NCBI RefSeq assembly: GCF_038002345.1
Contig: NZ_JBBOCJ010000001.1
Coordinates: forward strand, 5,332,001 to 5,396,000
Direction: 5' to 3'
Length of the DNA: 64,000 bases
DNA from: Paenibacillus sp. FSL M7-0420
GTDB taxonomy: Bacteria > Bacillota > Bacilli > Paenibacillales > Paenibacillaceae
The first letter of the stretch is position 1, and each line of letters starts with the position of its first letter. The notes beneath the pieces were generated by a model that saw only the letters and a list, made by a program, of their open reading frames with translations, made no database searches and had not been told where the DNA came from. The position numbers and the translations under genes are program-made. Of this stretch, positions 17,405 to 26,541 are shown piece after piece.

Positions 17405-17917
17405 CTACCAGCCACCGTTCCACTTCTTGCGGCTTCCCGGTCTGCCTCTTCCCAGCATCAGCCACAGTCCCGCAGCAACCAGCACAGCGCCGAGCAGATA
17501 GAGCGCACCAGTACCCAGCAGGGTGAAGATAACCAGCACTACACTAAGCAATCCAAGGATCACAGCGGCTGTAGTTAACCCTCCGGTTCTGCCTGAAGCA
17601 TACAGCGAATATTCATACAGTCCCACTGCGATCCCCAGCAGAAGAACAGGCCATAAGTATCTCATAAGGTCCCAGCCCCAGGTATTGCATAAGCCGAAGA
17701 GCAAACCATACACCGATAGTATACCCGCAGGAATGAGTACAGATGCAGAAGCGCGGCGGGTGAAAAAGAGCACATGCAGGAACAGGCCCGGAACCAGAAT
17801 GATGAGCGGCCATAACGCCCGTCCCAGAAAACCGAACACCCCCAGCTTGCCCAGCAGAATCACGAGCCCGGCGGCGGCGATGAATACACCCAGTTTCATG
17901 TCATTTTTGGAAGACAT
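17405..17917 (-). CDS. LiaF-N-terminus-like multipass membrane protein
   Basis: A 170-aa hydrophobic protein with about six membrane segments. The opening KLGVFIAAAGLVILLGKLGVF and the pattern ALWPLIILVPGLFLHVLFF resemble the small membrane domain found in LiaF/LiaI-like and DUF5668-type proteins. There is no C-terminal LiaF sensor domain, and the tail is short and basic with several Gly and Arg. It lies alone between typA and the terC-like gene on the same strand. Function unknown; the family link is based on pattern only. Confidence 0.6.
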   Translation of the reverse strand: MSSKNDMKLGVFIAAAGLVILLGKLGVFGFLGRALWPLIILVPGLFLHVLFFTRRASASVLIPAGILSVYGLLFGLCNTWGWDLMRYLWPVLLLGIAVGLYEYSLYASGRTGGLTTAAVILGLLSVVLVIFTLLGTGALYLLGAVLVAAGLWLMLGRGRPGSRKKWNGGW

Positions 17918-18063
17918 CTTTCACCTATCCCTTCAAAATTTCGTGTCTTTTCACCGGTCGGTGCCCCTTCAGCAGGCAAATCCGGCGACAGGTTTCCCTT
18001 TATTTTAGCTGATAAACGCATAAAACACCATCATTCTTCACACATCCCGGCGGGGCATTCTCG

Positions 18064-18121
18064 AAAAAAAAGAAATAAGGCTGCACCAAAAGCCTTCCAG
18101 CTTTTGGTACAGCCTTATTAT
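18064..18121 (-). terminator. Strong terminator of the leftward terC-like gene
   Basis: A stem of about 20 bp with one mismatch (AATAAGGCTG and ACCAAAAGC against GCTTTTGGT and CAGCCTTATT) has a 6-nt loop. On the minus strand a run of eight T residues follows. Confidence 0.9.
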
Positions 18122-18127
18122 TGCCGG

Positions 18128-18790
18128 TTATCTGCCTGCAGATACTTTTCTGTGCTTCAGCATGCCCGTGACAACCACAATAATGCCCAGCAGCATCGGC
18201 AGCATGGCATGAAGCGTCGGCAGCAGGAACGAAATCACCGGGCCGAATTTGGCATCCTGCAGCAGCATGTTCCCGGCGGTATACGCCAGAATATAGGCGC
18301 CGATGAAGACCAGCACCGGGAAGCGGTGCAGCCAGCCCACGATAATGCCGCTCCCCCAGACGACAATCGGAATGCTGATCGCAATCCCGATCACGATCAG
18401 TGCCAGATCCCCTTTGGCCAGCCCGGCAATCGCCAGTACATTATCCAGGCTCATGATGAAGTCCGCCAGCAGGATGGTACGTACCGACTTCCATACGCTG
18501 GGGCTTCCCTCAATTCTCAGCTCTTCCTCGTCCTCAAGCAGCAGCTTGAAGGAAATCCAGAGCAGCAGCATGGCCCCTCCGGCTTCGATATAGGGAATCT
18601 TGAGCAGCAGCACTGCGGCGAAGGTCAGGATACAGCGCAGCGCGACTGCTCCGGCGGCCCCCCACCAGACTGCCAGCTTCCTGTGCTTCTCCGGCAGATT
18701 CTTGCTGGCCATCGCAATGACCATAGCATTGTCTCCGCTGAGCACCAGATTAATCATTAGAATTTCACCAAGCAGCAATAATGAATCCAT
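18128..18790 (-). CDS. TerC family membrane protein (YkoY-like)
   Basis: A 220-aa integral membrane protein of the TerC family, linked in Bacillus to manganese export and metalation of secreted proteins. The repeated acidic signatures are NLVLSGDNAMVIAMA (near residue 14) and DFIMSLDNVLAIAG (near 110), with Asp and Asn in membrane segments that likely bind metal. About seven spans are visible. The ATG at 18790 lies 9 nt after GGGAGG; a longer frame to 18853 is not supported. It is divergent from a second TerC gene. No yybP-ykoY riboswitch consensus was found upstream. Confidence 0.85.
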   Translation of the reverse strand: MDSLLLLGEILMINLVLSGDNAMVIAMASKNLPEKHRKLAVWWGAAGAVALRCILTFAAVLLLKIPYIEAGGAMLLLWISFKLLLEDEEELRIEGSPSVWKSVRTILLADFIMSLDNVLAIAGLAKGDLALIVIGIAISIPIVVWGSGIIVGWLHRFPVLVFIGAYILAYTAGNMLLQDAKFGPVISFLLPTLHAMLPMLLGIIVVVTGMLKHRKVSAGR

Positions 18791-18972
18791 CCACCTCAGC
18801 CTCCCTGAACTCCATGTATCTACATGTATGCCGGGGGGCGACAAGCTATGCATCTTGTCCCGCTATTTTAGAAACTGCGCATGTACGGCCGTATTGCAGC
18901 GTATATCTATAGTCTCCGGCCTGACTCGCAGCAGGGGATAGCAAGCCACCAAACCTATAGGAGTGACCCGGG

Positions 18973-19662
18973 ATGAATACATCCGCTACGGATTTCATAT
19001 TATCTCTGCTGAATATCGTGTTCCTCGATTTGATTCTGGCAGGCGACAATGCCATCGTCATCGGCCTGGCCGCGCGGAACCTGCAAGGACAACGGCAGAA
19101 GCAGGCGATTCTGCTTGGCACAGGCGGTGCGGTAATCCTGCGGATTATCGCCACGATTCTTGTGGTGTGGCTGCTTAAGATTCCATGGCTGTTGGCAATC
19201 GGCGGGCTGCTGCTGATCCTTATAGCTTACAAGCTGCTGTCCGGCGGCAGTGCAGAGACGGACATTCAGGCCGGCGGAACGCTGTGGGCGGCTGTTAGGA
19301 CAATTGTGATCGCCGACGCAGCCATGGGACTGGACAACGTCATTGCTGTTGCCGGCGCAGCGAATCATAATATTACGCTAGTGGTGCTGGGACTGCTGAT
19401 CAGTGTGCCTATTGTGGTCTGGGGAAGTACCCTGTTTATCCGGTTAATCAACCGATATCCATGGATTATTTATCTCGGGTCAGGCGTACTCGGCTTCACA
19501 GCCTCCAGTATGATTGCCGGTGAGAAATTCATCGCCCCTTACTTCAAGACACATCCGCTGCTGCACGTTCTCTTCATCGCCGCAGTAATTGCCGGTATCC
19601 TGGCTGCGGGACACTGGAAGCGCCGCCGGACACACCTCGCTGTTCAGAACCACTCTTCCTGA
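18973..19662 (+). CDS. TerC family membrane protein (second copy)
   Basis: A 229-aa TerC paralogue, divergent from the copy at 18128-18790. It has the same two signatures, DLILAGDNAIVIGLAARN (near residue 19) and DAAMGLDNVIAVAGAANH (near 117), and about seven spans. The C-terminus is short and basic. The ATG follows ATAGGAG by 7-8 nt. Its 3' end overlaps the 3' end of thiI on the other strand by 19 bp. The two TerC proteins differ clearly, so this is an old rather than recent duplication. The likely role in manganese handling comes from family knowledge. Confidence 0.85.
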   Translation: MNTSATDFILSLLNIVFLDLILAGDNAIVIGLAARNLQGQRQKQAILLGTGGAVILRIIATILVVWLLKIPWLLAIGGLLLILIAYKLLSGGSAETDIQAGGTLWAAVRTIVIADAAMGLDNVIAVAGAANHNITLVVLGLLISVPIVVWGSTLFIRLINRYPWIIYLGSGVLGFTASSMIAGEKFIAPYFKTHPLLHVLFIAAVIAGILAAGHWKRRRTHLAVQNHSS

Positions 19663-20939
19663 AGTCCTGCCTGCGCAGGTACCAAGTCCTCCGGCTTCTC
19701 ATTGCCATAAGGTGTAATGAGTACGGTCTCGGTTCCGGCAACCGCCGTATCGAGTAAGGCCTGATAGCCCGGCAGCGTCGCTTCAATCTTGTCTACAATC
19801 CGCAGATTCGGATTCGTCGTCGGCGATTTGGGCACGAACAGCGTACAGCAATCCTCGTATGGCAGGATGGACAAGTCATACGTACCGATAGTCTGCGAGA
19901 GCTCCACAATCTCACTCTTGTCCATCATCACCAGCGGACGCAGCAGCGGCAGAGCCGTTGCACGCCCGATTACATTCATACTTGGCAGGGTCTGGCTGGC
20001 CACCTGGCCCAGACTGTCGCCGGTAATCAGCGCAAGCGCCCCCTCCTTCTCCGCAAGGGCGGTAGCAATCCGCAGCATAGCCCGGCGCATGAGTGTAATG
20101 ATCAGATTATCCTGCCCGATCCCGGTAAAAGAGGTCTGCGCCTCCGTGAACGGAACCAGATGCAGCTTAATTACACCGGCATAACGCGACAAGATACGCG
20201 TCAAATCTACAACCTTCTGGCGGGCAAGCTCGCTCGTATATGGATAGCTGTAAAAGTGGACGCACTCTACCTCCAGCCCCCTGCGCATCGCTGACCAGCC
20301 CGCAACCGGACTGTCGATCCCGCCGGAGAGAAGCAGCATAGCCTTGCCGTTCGTTCCCAGCGGGAAGCCGCCGACTCCGGCAATATTCTCACAGAAAATA
20401 AGAGTATGCTCTTCACGAATCTCAATCTTCAGCTCCAGATCGGGAGACTTCACATCTACCAGCAGCCCCGGATATCCCTGCAGCAGCGGTGTAGCTATAA
20501 GCTTATTCATCTCTATAGAGCCGTGTGGGAAGCCCTTCCACACCCGGCGCGCACTAACCTTGAAGCTGGTTCCCGCCGCCGGAGCAAGAAGGTGGAGGAA
20601 GGTCCGGCTGGCCGCAAGAATATCCTCGAATTCCGGCCGGGAGACTTTCACCGGGCTAATTGAGGCGATCCCGAATACTTTTACGAGCGCCTCTGTTAAT
20701 TCTCCTGCGGGTTCACCGTTCAATTCGACGTAGATCCTCCCGAATTCCCGGGTCAGCTTCACATTGGGATACGGCTTCACCATCTCCTTCACATGCCGCA
20801 GTACGGTCTTCTCGAACCGGCTGCGGTTCTTTCCTTTGAGAATGAACTCCCCGAAGCGCAGCAGGAGCATATCGGCATAGTCCATGCTGCTTCCGTATCC
20901 GGCATTCTGTACTCCGCTACCTGTCTCAGTTGTTGTCAT
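19644..20939 (-). CDS. thiI: tRNA 4-thiouridine synthase ThiI
   Basis: A 431-aa enzyme that adenylates U8 of tRNA and inserts sulfur. It has an N-terminal ferredoxin-like and THUMP region (about 20-170, with LLLRFGEFILKGKNRSRFE) and then a PP-loop ATPase with LLSGGIDSPVAGW (near 203). The C-terminal rhodanese domain of enteric ThiI is absent, as is usual in Bacillus-type ThiI, which takes sulfur directly from a dedicated desulfurase. CCTLF in the C-terminal region carries adjacent cysteines. It is 3 nt downstream of that desulfurase gene, consistent with a thiolation pair. Confidence 0.93.
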   Translation of the reverse strand: MTTTETGSGVQNAGYGSSMDYADMLLLRFGEFILKGKNRSRFEKTVLRHVKEMVKPYPNVKLTREFGRIYVELNGEPAGELTEALVKVFGIASISPVKVSRPEFEDILAASRTFLHLLAPAAGTSFKVSARRVWKGFPHGSIEMNKLIATPLLQGYPGLLVDVKSPDLELKIEIREEHTLIFCENIAGVGGFPLGTNGKAMLLLSGGIDSPVAGWSAMRRGLEVECVHFYSYPYTSELARQKVVDLTRILSRYAGVIKLHLVPFTEAQTSFTGIGQDNLIITLMRRAMLRIATALAEKEGALALITGDSLGQVASQTLPSMNVIGRATALPLLRPLVMMDKSEIVELSQTIGTYDLSILPYEDCCTLFVPKSPTTNPNLRIVDKIEATLPGYQALLDTAVAGTETVLITPYGNEKPEDLVPAQAGLQEEWF

Positions 20940-20942
20940 TGG

Positions 20943-22094
20943 TTATTTCATGCCTCCTTCTGCAATCTTCAAGGATTGGACGGCTGCCAGCAGTGCCTGC
21001 TCCAGCCTGCTCACATCCTGCTGCGTGTGACTGTCCCCCAGGCTGATCCGTATGCCGCCAAGCGCAGCGGCGGTATCCCTGCCCATGGACAGCAGAATCC
21101 GGCTCGGCTCGGCTTGGCGCGAGGAACAAGCGGAGCGTGTGGCAACCGCCATCCCGAGCTCTTCCAGCCTGCGGGCCAAGACCTCCCCCTTCATGCCGGG
21201 GTAAGAGAAGTGAACAATATGCGGCGCCCCGTCCTCCCTGCTGTTCAGTACAAGCTCTGGTATCCCTGCTATATAATTCTCCAGCTGTGCCTTGAGCGGA
21301 CGAATCCGGTCGCTGAAGGCCTCCCGCTGTTCCCCGCTCATCCGCATGGCCTTGGCTGAAGCTACAATATTCGGCACATTCTCTGTCCCGGCGCGCTTGC
21401 CCTGTTCCTGGGAACCGCCAGTCAACAAGGGAAACAGCGTGACGCCTTCTCTGACATAGAGAATTCCCGTCCCGCGCGGCCCGCGTAATTTATGCGCGGA
21501 CAGGCTGTACAGATCTGCCTGCCAGGCCTTCAGTGGAGCCTCAAGCTTCCCGTAGCCCTGCACGCCGTCTACATGGAAGAGCGTCCGGCGGTTCACCGCC
21601 TTGACCAGTTGTCCGATCTCACGCAGCGGCTGTACCGTGCCGATCTCATTATTCACATGCATCACACTCACCAGCACCGTATCCGGCCGGACCGCAGCGG
21701 CAATCCGCGAGGGTTCGATCACTCCCTGAGAGTCAGGTGGTACGAAGGTAACCTCCCAGCCCAGCTTCTGCAGCTGAAGACAGCTCTCGTAGACCGAAGA
21801 ATGCTCCAGCTCCGTGGTCACAATATGCCGCCCTCTGCTCTGATACTGCAGCGCAGCTCCTTTGACCGCCAGATTGTTGCTCTCGGTAGCCCCCGAGGTG
21901 AATAGTATTTCCTGCGGCAACACATCAAGCGCAGCTGCGCACACCTCACGCGCACGCTTGATCAGCTTGTCCGCCTCTTCTCCCGCCCGGTGCAGGGAAG
22001 AGGGGTTGGCGAAGTGCTTCCTCATCACCTGCTCCAGCGTCTGCACAACCTCCTCATAGGGAGGGGCAGCAGCGGCATAATCCCAATACAGCAT
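20943..22094 (-). CDS. Cysteine desulfurase (NifZ/IscS-type) partnered with ThiI
   Basis: A 383-aa PLP enzyme that takes sulfur from cysteine. It shows the conserved start YWDYAAAAPP, TSGATESNNLAVKG (near 70), HVDGVQGYGK, the PLP lysine in SAHKLRGPRGTG and the catalytic cysteine in ATRSACSSRQAEPS. Tight linkage with thiI (3-nt gap) matches the Bacillus NifZ-ThiI pair devoted to tRNA thiolation. The ATG follows AAGGAG by 9 nt. It could also serve other sulfur acceptors; no iscU-like gene is nearby. Confidence 0.9.
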   Translation of the reverse strand: MLYWDYAAAAPPYEEVVQTLEQVMRKHFANPSSLHRAGEEADKLIKRAREVCAAALDVLPQEILFTSGATESNNLAVKGAALQYQSRGRHIVTTELEHSSVYESCLQLQKLGWEVTFVPPDSQGVIEPSRIAAAVRPDTVLVSVMHVNNEIGTVQPLREIGQLVKAVNRRTLFHVDGVQGYGKLEAPLKAWQADLYSLSAHKLRGPRGTGILYVREGVTLFPLLTGGSQEQGKRAGTENVPNIVASAKAMRMSGEQREAFSDRIRPLKAQLENYIAGIPELVLNSREDGAPHIVHFSYPGMKGEVLARRLEELGMAVATRSACSSRQAEPSRILLSMGRDTAAALGGIRISLGDSHTQQDVSRLEQALLAAVQSLKIAEGGMK

Positions 22095-22145
22095 ATATCT
22101 GCGTTCTCCTTTGTTGATCAGAATTCATAACTGCTTATATGTTGC

Positions 22146-22203
22146 AAAAAGGATCAAACGGCCTGCCCCCAAAGAAGCAGAGTGCAGATTCCGTTTGATC
22201 CTT
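22146..22203 (-). terminator. Terminator of the lytic transglycosylase gene
   Basis: AGGATCAAACGG pairs perfectly with CCGTTTGATCCT across a 29-nt loop, followed by TTTTTGC on the minus strand. It isolates the upstream gene from the desulfurase-thiI pair. Confidence 0.85.
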
Positions 22204-22206
22204 ATA

Positions 22207-22917
22207 TTATACCGCGAATTGCGCGCGGGCGCGTTCTATTTTGGCAATGTAGGCCTGAGTCTCCTTCGGAAGCCCGGAGAGGTTCGCCATAAGCTCAGCA
22301 TCGGTGCTGACTCCAAGCTTGTTCACCCGGCCCGGTCCGGCATTATAGGCGGCCAGCGCCATCTTCTCCTGTCCGTCATACCGCTTAAGCTGGTACGAGA
22401 GGTATCGTACGCCGCCGTCAATGCTCTGGGCAGGATCGAAGGGATCAGAGACACCCAGTCCGTTAGCCGTTCCGTCCATTAACTGCATCAGTCCCTTGGC
22501 ACCGGCAGAAGATACAACATTCGGATTGAAGGAGGATTCCGTATCAATAACCGCCTTGATCAGATCAACCGGAACGCCATATTTCGCGCTGGCAGTCTGA
22601 ATCAGCTGTTCATAATCCGTCGGCACGGTCTGCGTTATTTCCCCGGAAATGCCGCTATTTGCCTCTGCTGCTTCCCCAAGCTGCTGCCACAGCAGATTAT
22701 CCATCGAAGAGGTACCTGCAAGAGCAACGTATGTGCTTTTATTGCTGCTGTCAGTGGCTTGAGACGTACCGGCTGCCTGCTGAAGCATTGCAGTGAACGC
22801 CGCTGCCGAGGCACCGGTCACTCCGGCGTTCGATTGGGTATCCTCACGCTTCATGCTTGAGCTTCTCAGGTCTACCCATTTCAACTGACCGCTTGGCGCA
22901 GCGGCATTGATTGACAT
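22207..22917 (-). CDS. Lytic transglycosylase, SLT domain (YjbJ-like)
   Basis: A 236-aa protein. A low-complexity N-terminal part (1-120) has no clear signal peptide. The SLT domain (about 125-232) contains VDLIKAVIDTESSFNPNVVS with the catalytic Glu in DTESSFNP. SAGAKGLMQLMDGTANGLG and LAAYNAGPGRVNK are further family motifs. Such enzymes cleave peptidoglycan glycan chains. Without a signal peptide, export by another route is possible, as for several Bacillus SLT proteins. The ATG follows AGAGGG. Confidence 0.85.
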   Translation of the reverse strand: MSINAAAPSGQLKWVDLRSSSMKREDTQSNAGVTGASAAAFTAMLQQAAGTSQATDSSNKSTYVALAGTSSMDNLLWQQLGEAAEANSGISGEITQTVPTDYEQLIQTASAKYGVPVDLIKAVIDTESSFNPNVVSSAGAKGLMQLMDGTANGLGVSDPFDPAQSIDGGVRYLSYQLKRYDGQEKMALAAYNAGPGRVNKLGVSTDAELMANLSGLPKETQAYIAKIERARAQFAV

Positions 22918-22996
22918 GCATTCATTCCCTCTTTCACGCGAAGTCTTATATTTGAACTTTACTATTTATTCACAGCAATTACTATATGCCTAAGCG

Positions 22997-23043
22997 AAAA
23001 AACAGACCTCAGACCTGCATAGTTAGGTCTGATAGCCTGTTTT
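22997..23043 (-). terminator. Terminator of the DUF4190-like gene
   Basis: CAGACCT and AGGTCTG form the core stem, with AAACAG and CTGTTT extending it, followed on the minus strand by TTTTTTCGC. Confidence 0.75.
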
Positions 23044-23072
23044 GAAAATCGGATATGCAGATTCAGCCGGCT

Positions 23073-23483
23073 CTAACGGGCAAAAGGAATTAAGACAAAA
23101 TAGCTTAAAGTGGATACAATTCCCAGCCCCATCGACCAGGCCCCGGCTGATTTTTGTCCTCTGGCATAGGCATAATACCCCAGAACAGCGGCAATCGGCC
23201 CCAATATAATGGACCAGATGAATAAGGATACTACACCGAAGCCCAGGCCGATATAGCCGATACTCCTGTCCTCTCCCTCTCTTACGCGGCCTGTTGTCCG
23301 CTGAGCTTCGCCGCTCCGTTCCATAGTGCTCTGAAGCTGCGACGGGAGCGGACTGAGCTCGGCGGCATACTCCTCATTGTGGCTCCGGTCCCGGCGGGGG
23401 TAATCGACTCTGCTGCGCGGGCGCAGGATAACCTTTCTGCGGGCGGAACGGTCCACTTTGGGTTCATCATTCGGATTATCCAT
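23073..23483 (-). CDS. DUF4190-like small membrane protein
   Basis: A 136-aa protein with a hydrophilic, Arg-rich N-terminal half (1-70) and two membrane segments in the C-terminal half (about 78-100 and 112-132). The sequence GVVSLFIWSIILGPIAAVLGYYAYARG followed by GAWSMGLGIVS fits the DUF4190 pattern of paired hydrophobic hairpins. The ATG follows AAGGAGG by 6 nt. Its function is unknown. It lies beside the DUF1540 gene on the same strand with a 13-nt gap. Confidence 0.65.
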   Translation of the reverse strand: MDNPNDEPKVDRSARRKVILRPRSRVDYPRRDRSHNEEYAAELSPLPSQLQSTMERSGEAQRTTGRVREGEDRSIGYIGLGFGVVSLFIWSIILGPIAAVLGYYAYARGQKSAGAWSMGLGIVSTLSYFVLIPFAR

Positions 23484-23496
23484 AAGGGCCTCCTTC

Positions 23497-23718
23497 TCAG
23501 GCGTTCGGCTTGAACGTCAGACAACAGGTTGCGGACGAGGTTCCGGCACGATCATGATGATTACCCGCCGTCAGCTCCTCTGCGTATTCCTCCATATAAC
23601 GGCTGCCTGCATGCTGATCGATCTCAATGACAATTTCCTCGGCACGGCACAGGTTCTGTTCTCCCCAAAAATGACAGTTGCTCACACTACACTTCACAAG
23701 CGGTTTGGCGTTTGTCAT
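23497..23718 (-). CDS. DUF1540 domain protein
   Basis: A 73-aa small protein. The N-terminal half has VKCSVSNCHFWGEQNLCRAEEIVIEID, the conserved Cys-rich DUF1540 segment (Cys near residues 9, 14 and 22), which probably binds a metal. Further cysteines near the C-terminus (TCCLTF) add to this. The ATG at 23718 has GAGGTGATC just upstream and matches the family start; a longer frame to 23808 is rejected. Function is unknown. Confidence 0.82.
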   Translation of the reverse strand: MTNAKPLVKCSVSNCHFWGEQNLCRAEEIVIEIDQHAGSRYMEEYAEELTAGNHHDRAGTSSATCCLTFKPNA

Positions 23719-23870
23719 AATGATCACCTCGTCATGTATTATGCCCGCTGTGAATTCTGGATATGCGGCTATGGCTGCCTGCCTGAAGACGGCAAAAAGA
23801 CCGCCCAAGCAGCCATAACGGCAATTGGGACAGTCTTTTACAGAAATAAGATTATAGACCGGACAATGGA

Positions 23871-24368
23871 TTACACCTGATTCTGCATCCGCTTCTCTGT
23901 CAAATAATCATTCTCATAATAAGTCAGATCATCACGCAATTCTTCATAGACCTTGGTGATCTCCATAATGATGTCGCGTGCCGGACGCACAGGCTTCTTA
24001 CGGAAACGAATCGCATCCTGCCCGGTATAAGCGTAACGTCCATCCTCCGAATAACTCTCATTCTTAGGATAGAAGAAGTTATTAACTCCTAGATGATATA
24101 CATTATATAGCGCTTTTTGCGCGAAAGGTTCATCGAAGGTAGCGCGGCGCAGTGCAAGCCCAAGCTTCTCATAAGACATTTCCGAGAACACCAGCAGATG
24201 GCGGAGATCAGACAAGAACCCCCGATAGAAATGCAGCGTTTCTTCATCCTCTTCGGTAACAAGCTGCGGAAGTGCATGCTCATTCAGGAACAGTTCCATT
24301 TTGTCGATAACGGATTTAAGCTTCTCTCTCGTGGATTCACACAATTTCTGCACACTTACTGCTGACAT
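23871..24368 (-). CDS. DUF3907 family protein (YpuI-like)
   Basis: A 165-aa, mostly helical cytoplasmic protein matching the DUF3907/YpuI family. Recognisable segments are FLNEHALPQLVTEEDEETLHFYRGF, LSDLRHLLVFSEMSYEKLG and the C-terminal EVYEELRDDLTYYENDY-type sequence (here KVYEELRDDLTYYENDYLTEK). No catalytic motif is visible. The ATG follows GGGGGAGC. Function is unknown. Confidence 0.8.
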   Translation of the reverse strand: MSAVSVQKLCESTREKLKSVIDKMELFLNEHALPQLVTEEDEETLHFYRGFLSDLRHLLVFSEMSYEKLGLALRRATFDEPFAQKALYNVYHLGVNNFFYPKNESYSEDGRYAYTGQDAIRFRKKPVRPARDIIMEITKVYEELRDDLTYYENDYLTEKRMQNQV

Positions 24369-24652
24369 GGCGGTTGCTCCCCCTTATTGTACCTTGCATT
24401 AGTAGTTGTTAATGACACTTAGACATTGCAGTTGTACTCTCTTGATAGTATCACAAAATCTCGTAAGCCTCCACCGTACTGATACCGGAGAAGAATCCTT
24501 CTTCTGAAAAGAACATTACAAGCCCCGGAAGGCGCTTTCTTTTTGATATTAACATAAAACCAAGGACGGCGGTAGCCTTTTCGTAAGATGTATAAAACAG
24601 GCTCTTGCTCCGAACCCTAACCGGTATATGAAAACAGGAAGGAGCGGAAATC

Positions 24653-26524
24653 ATGTCACGTAAAAATTTAACCGTCGCCGGTGTAGTCACTGCCGCGCTG
24701 ACCGTACTGCTGCTCACCTTCGCCCTGCGTCCGGAAGGCAGCGGCGGTACCCTCCGGCAAGCGTCTGTGCCTAATCCCGCTCAGGAAAAAGTGATCAAGA
24801 AAACCACCCTTGTGCAGGATGTAACGGCCACTGACAAGCTGAACCGCATCGATGTAAACAGACATCTGAGCACCCTGCTGGCCGATATGCATCACGCTTC
24901 GCCTGAAGCTATCTCAGCATATGCGCAGAGCCTTCAGGAGGGGCACGGGCATATTACCATGCTGATGCTGGTGGATTTCAACACCCGTAAGACAACCACC
25001 TTCAAATCTTCACTGCCGGAAGGAACCGACCAGGAGAATAAGCAGCTGCTTCATTATCTGAACACGGCCAAAGCTGCGATCAAAGGCCACCAGTCCTATG
25101 AATCCCCTTCGTTCATCATCGGCGACAAAAAATACTATTTCGTGGCCCAGCGTAACCGGGAGGGCCAAATCGCTGTCATCGCTCTGATTAACCAGAAGAT
25201 TCTGGACCGCGTCGCGCTGCATCAGCTCAAGAATCTGCGGCTCATCCCATACCCGAAGGAAGGCAAGTACCGGGTAGAATCCGTCCACGCCGATACCTTG
25301 AAGGACATCACGGTCAAGACCGGACATGACAATGAGAATGCCAGCCATTACTACGAGAATGAGATTGTCGTCCGCTTCCCGAACGGGCATCCCACGGCGG
25401 CACAGCTTCAGACCATCGCCGCCGATATCCGCTGCAAGGAGCCGCGCAAGCTGGGGTATGCTTATATTTTCCGGTCGGATAAGATGAGTTACTCTCAGCT
25501 CAAGACCTACTTCGCCAATAAGTGGCATCCGCTGTACGCAGAGCCTCACTATATGTACTTAACCAATGATGCGGTCAGCGAAAATACGGGAGCGAATGTA
25601 ATTACGCCCAATGACCTGCTCTTCTCCACTTACCAGTGGAATCTGCCGGCAATTGAAACCCCGCAGGGCTGGAACCTGTCCAAGGGCAGCAAGGAGATCG
25701 TAATCGCCGTTGTGGATACCGGTGTTCAAGCGAACCACCCGGATCTGAAGGGGCAGCTGCTCAAGGGGTACAATGCGATTACCAGCGGCAGTACGCCGGA
25801 TGACGATGTCGGACATGGCACTCATGTGGCCGGCATCATCGGAGCGTTAACCAATAATGAAGAAGGGGTCGCCGGCATTAGCTGGTATAACAAGATCCTT
25901 CCGGTAAAAGCGCTGGATAATGCCGGGGCGGGCACCACCTATTCGGTGGCCGAAGGCATTATCTGGGCGGCAGATCAGGGGGCTAAGGTGATTAATCTCA
26001 GCCTGGGCAACTATGCCGACTCGCAGTTTCTGCATGATGCGATTAAGTATGCCTATGACCGGGATGTAGTGATTGTCTCCGCTTCCGGCAATGACAATAC
26101 AGAGCGGCCGGGATACCCCGCAGCCTATGAAGAGGTGATTGCAGTCGCCGCAACGAATGCGGCGGGAGAGCGTGCTTCCTTCTCTAATTACGGGGATTAC
26201 ATCGATGTGGCTGCACCCGGGGAGAGCATTGCCAGCACCTATCCCGATAATCAGTATGCTGCGTTATCCGGCACCTCGATGGCCAGTCCCCATGTAGCGG
26301 CGCTGGCCGGACTGGTGCGCTCCTTGAACCCTGCGCTGACGAACAAGGAAGTGACCGCGCTCTTGACCTCTAATGCCATCGATCTGGGCACCGCCGGCCA
26401 TGATAAATATTACGGCTGGGGCCAGGTGGATATCTACCGTACCCTGCAGGCGGCAGGAGGAGGCCAGGTTCCGCTCCAGCTGTTCCCGCAGCAGGTCGGC
26501 AAACAGCTCGATTCCATACAATAA
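24653..26524 (+). CDS. Secreted S8 family serine protease (subtilase)
   Basis: A 623-aa subtilase. Residues 1-27 form a hydrophobic signal or anchor. A long pro-region (about 30-330) has two parts: an unfamiliar domain (about 50-230) and a typical inhibitor-like segment with ENEIVVRFPNGHPTAAQLQTIAADI. The catalytic triad is complete: Asp in IAVVDTGVQANHPDLKG (about 365), His in DDDVGHGTHVAGIIGAL (about 400) and Ser in LSGTSMASPHVAALAGLV (about 543). The asparagine of the oxyanion hole is in VSASGNDN. The ATG follows GGAAGGAG. It stands alone, 17 nt from the convergent MocR gene. The substrate is unknown. Confidence 0.9.
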   Translation: MSRKNLTVAGVVTAALTVLLLTFALRPEGSGGTLRQASVPNPAQEKVIKKTTLVQDVTATDKLNRIDVNRHLSTLLADMHHASPEAISAYAQSLQEGHGHITMLMLVDFNTRKTTTFKSSLPEGTDQENKQLLHYLNTAKAAIKGHQSYESPSFIIGDKKYYFVAQRNREGQIAVIALINQKILDRVALHQLKNLRLIPYPKEGKYRVESVHADTLKDITVKTGHDNENASHYYENEIVVRFPNGHPTAAQLQTIAADIRCKEPRKLGYAYIFRSDKMSYSQLKTYFANKWHPLYAEPHYMYLTNDAVSENTGANVITPNDLLFSTYQWNLPAIETPQGWNLSKGSKEIVIAVVDTGVQANHPDLKGQLLKGYNAITSGSTPDDDVGHGTHVAGIIGALTNNEEGVAGISWYNKILPVKALDNAGAGTTYSVAEGIIWAADQGAKVINLSLGNYADSQFLHDAIKYAYDRDVVIVSASGNDNTERPGYPAAYEEVIAVAATNAAGERASFSNYGDYIDVAAPGESIASTYPDNQYAALSGTSMASPHVAALAGLVRSLNPALTNKEVTALLTSNAIDLGTAGHDKYYGWGQVDIYRTLQAAGGGQVPLQLFPQQVGKQLDSIQ

Positions 26525-26541
26525 GCTGCGGCCGTTAGCTG

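Noticed and set aside
18791..18972. Possible yybP-ykoY manganese riboswitch
   Set aside because: The conserved core of that riboswitch is not present on either strand; only two small palindromes were found.
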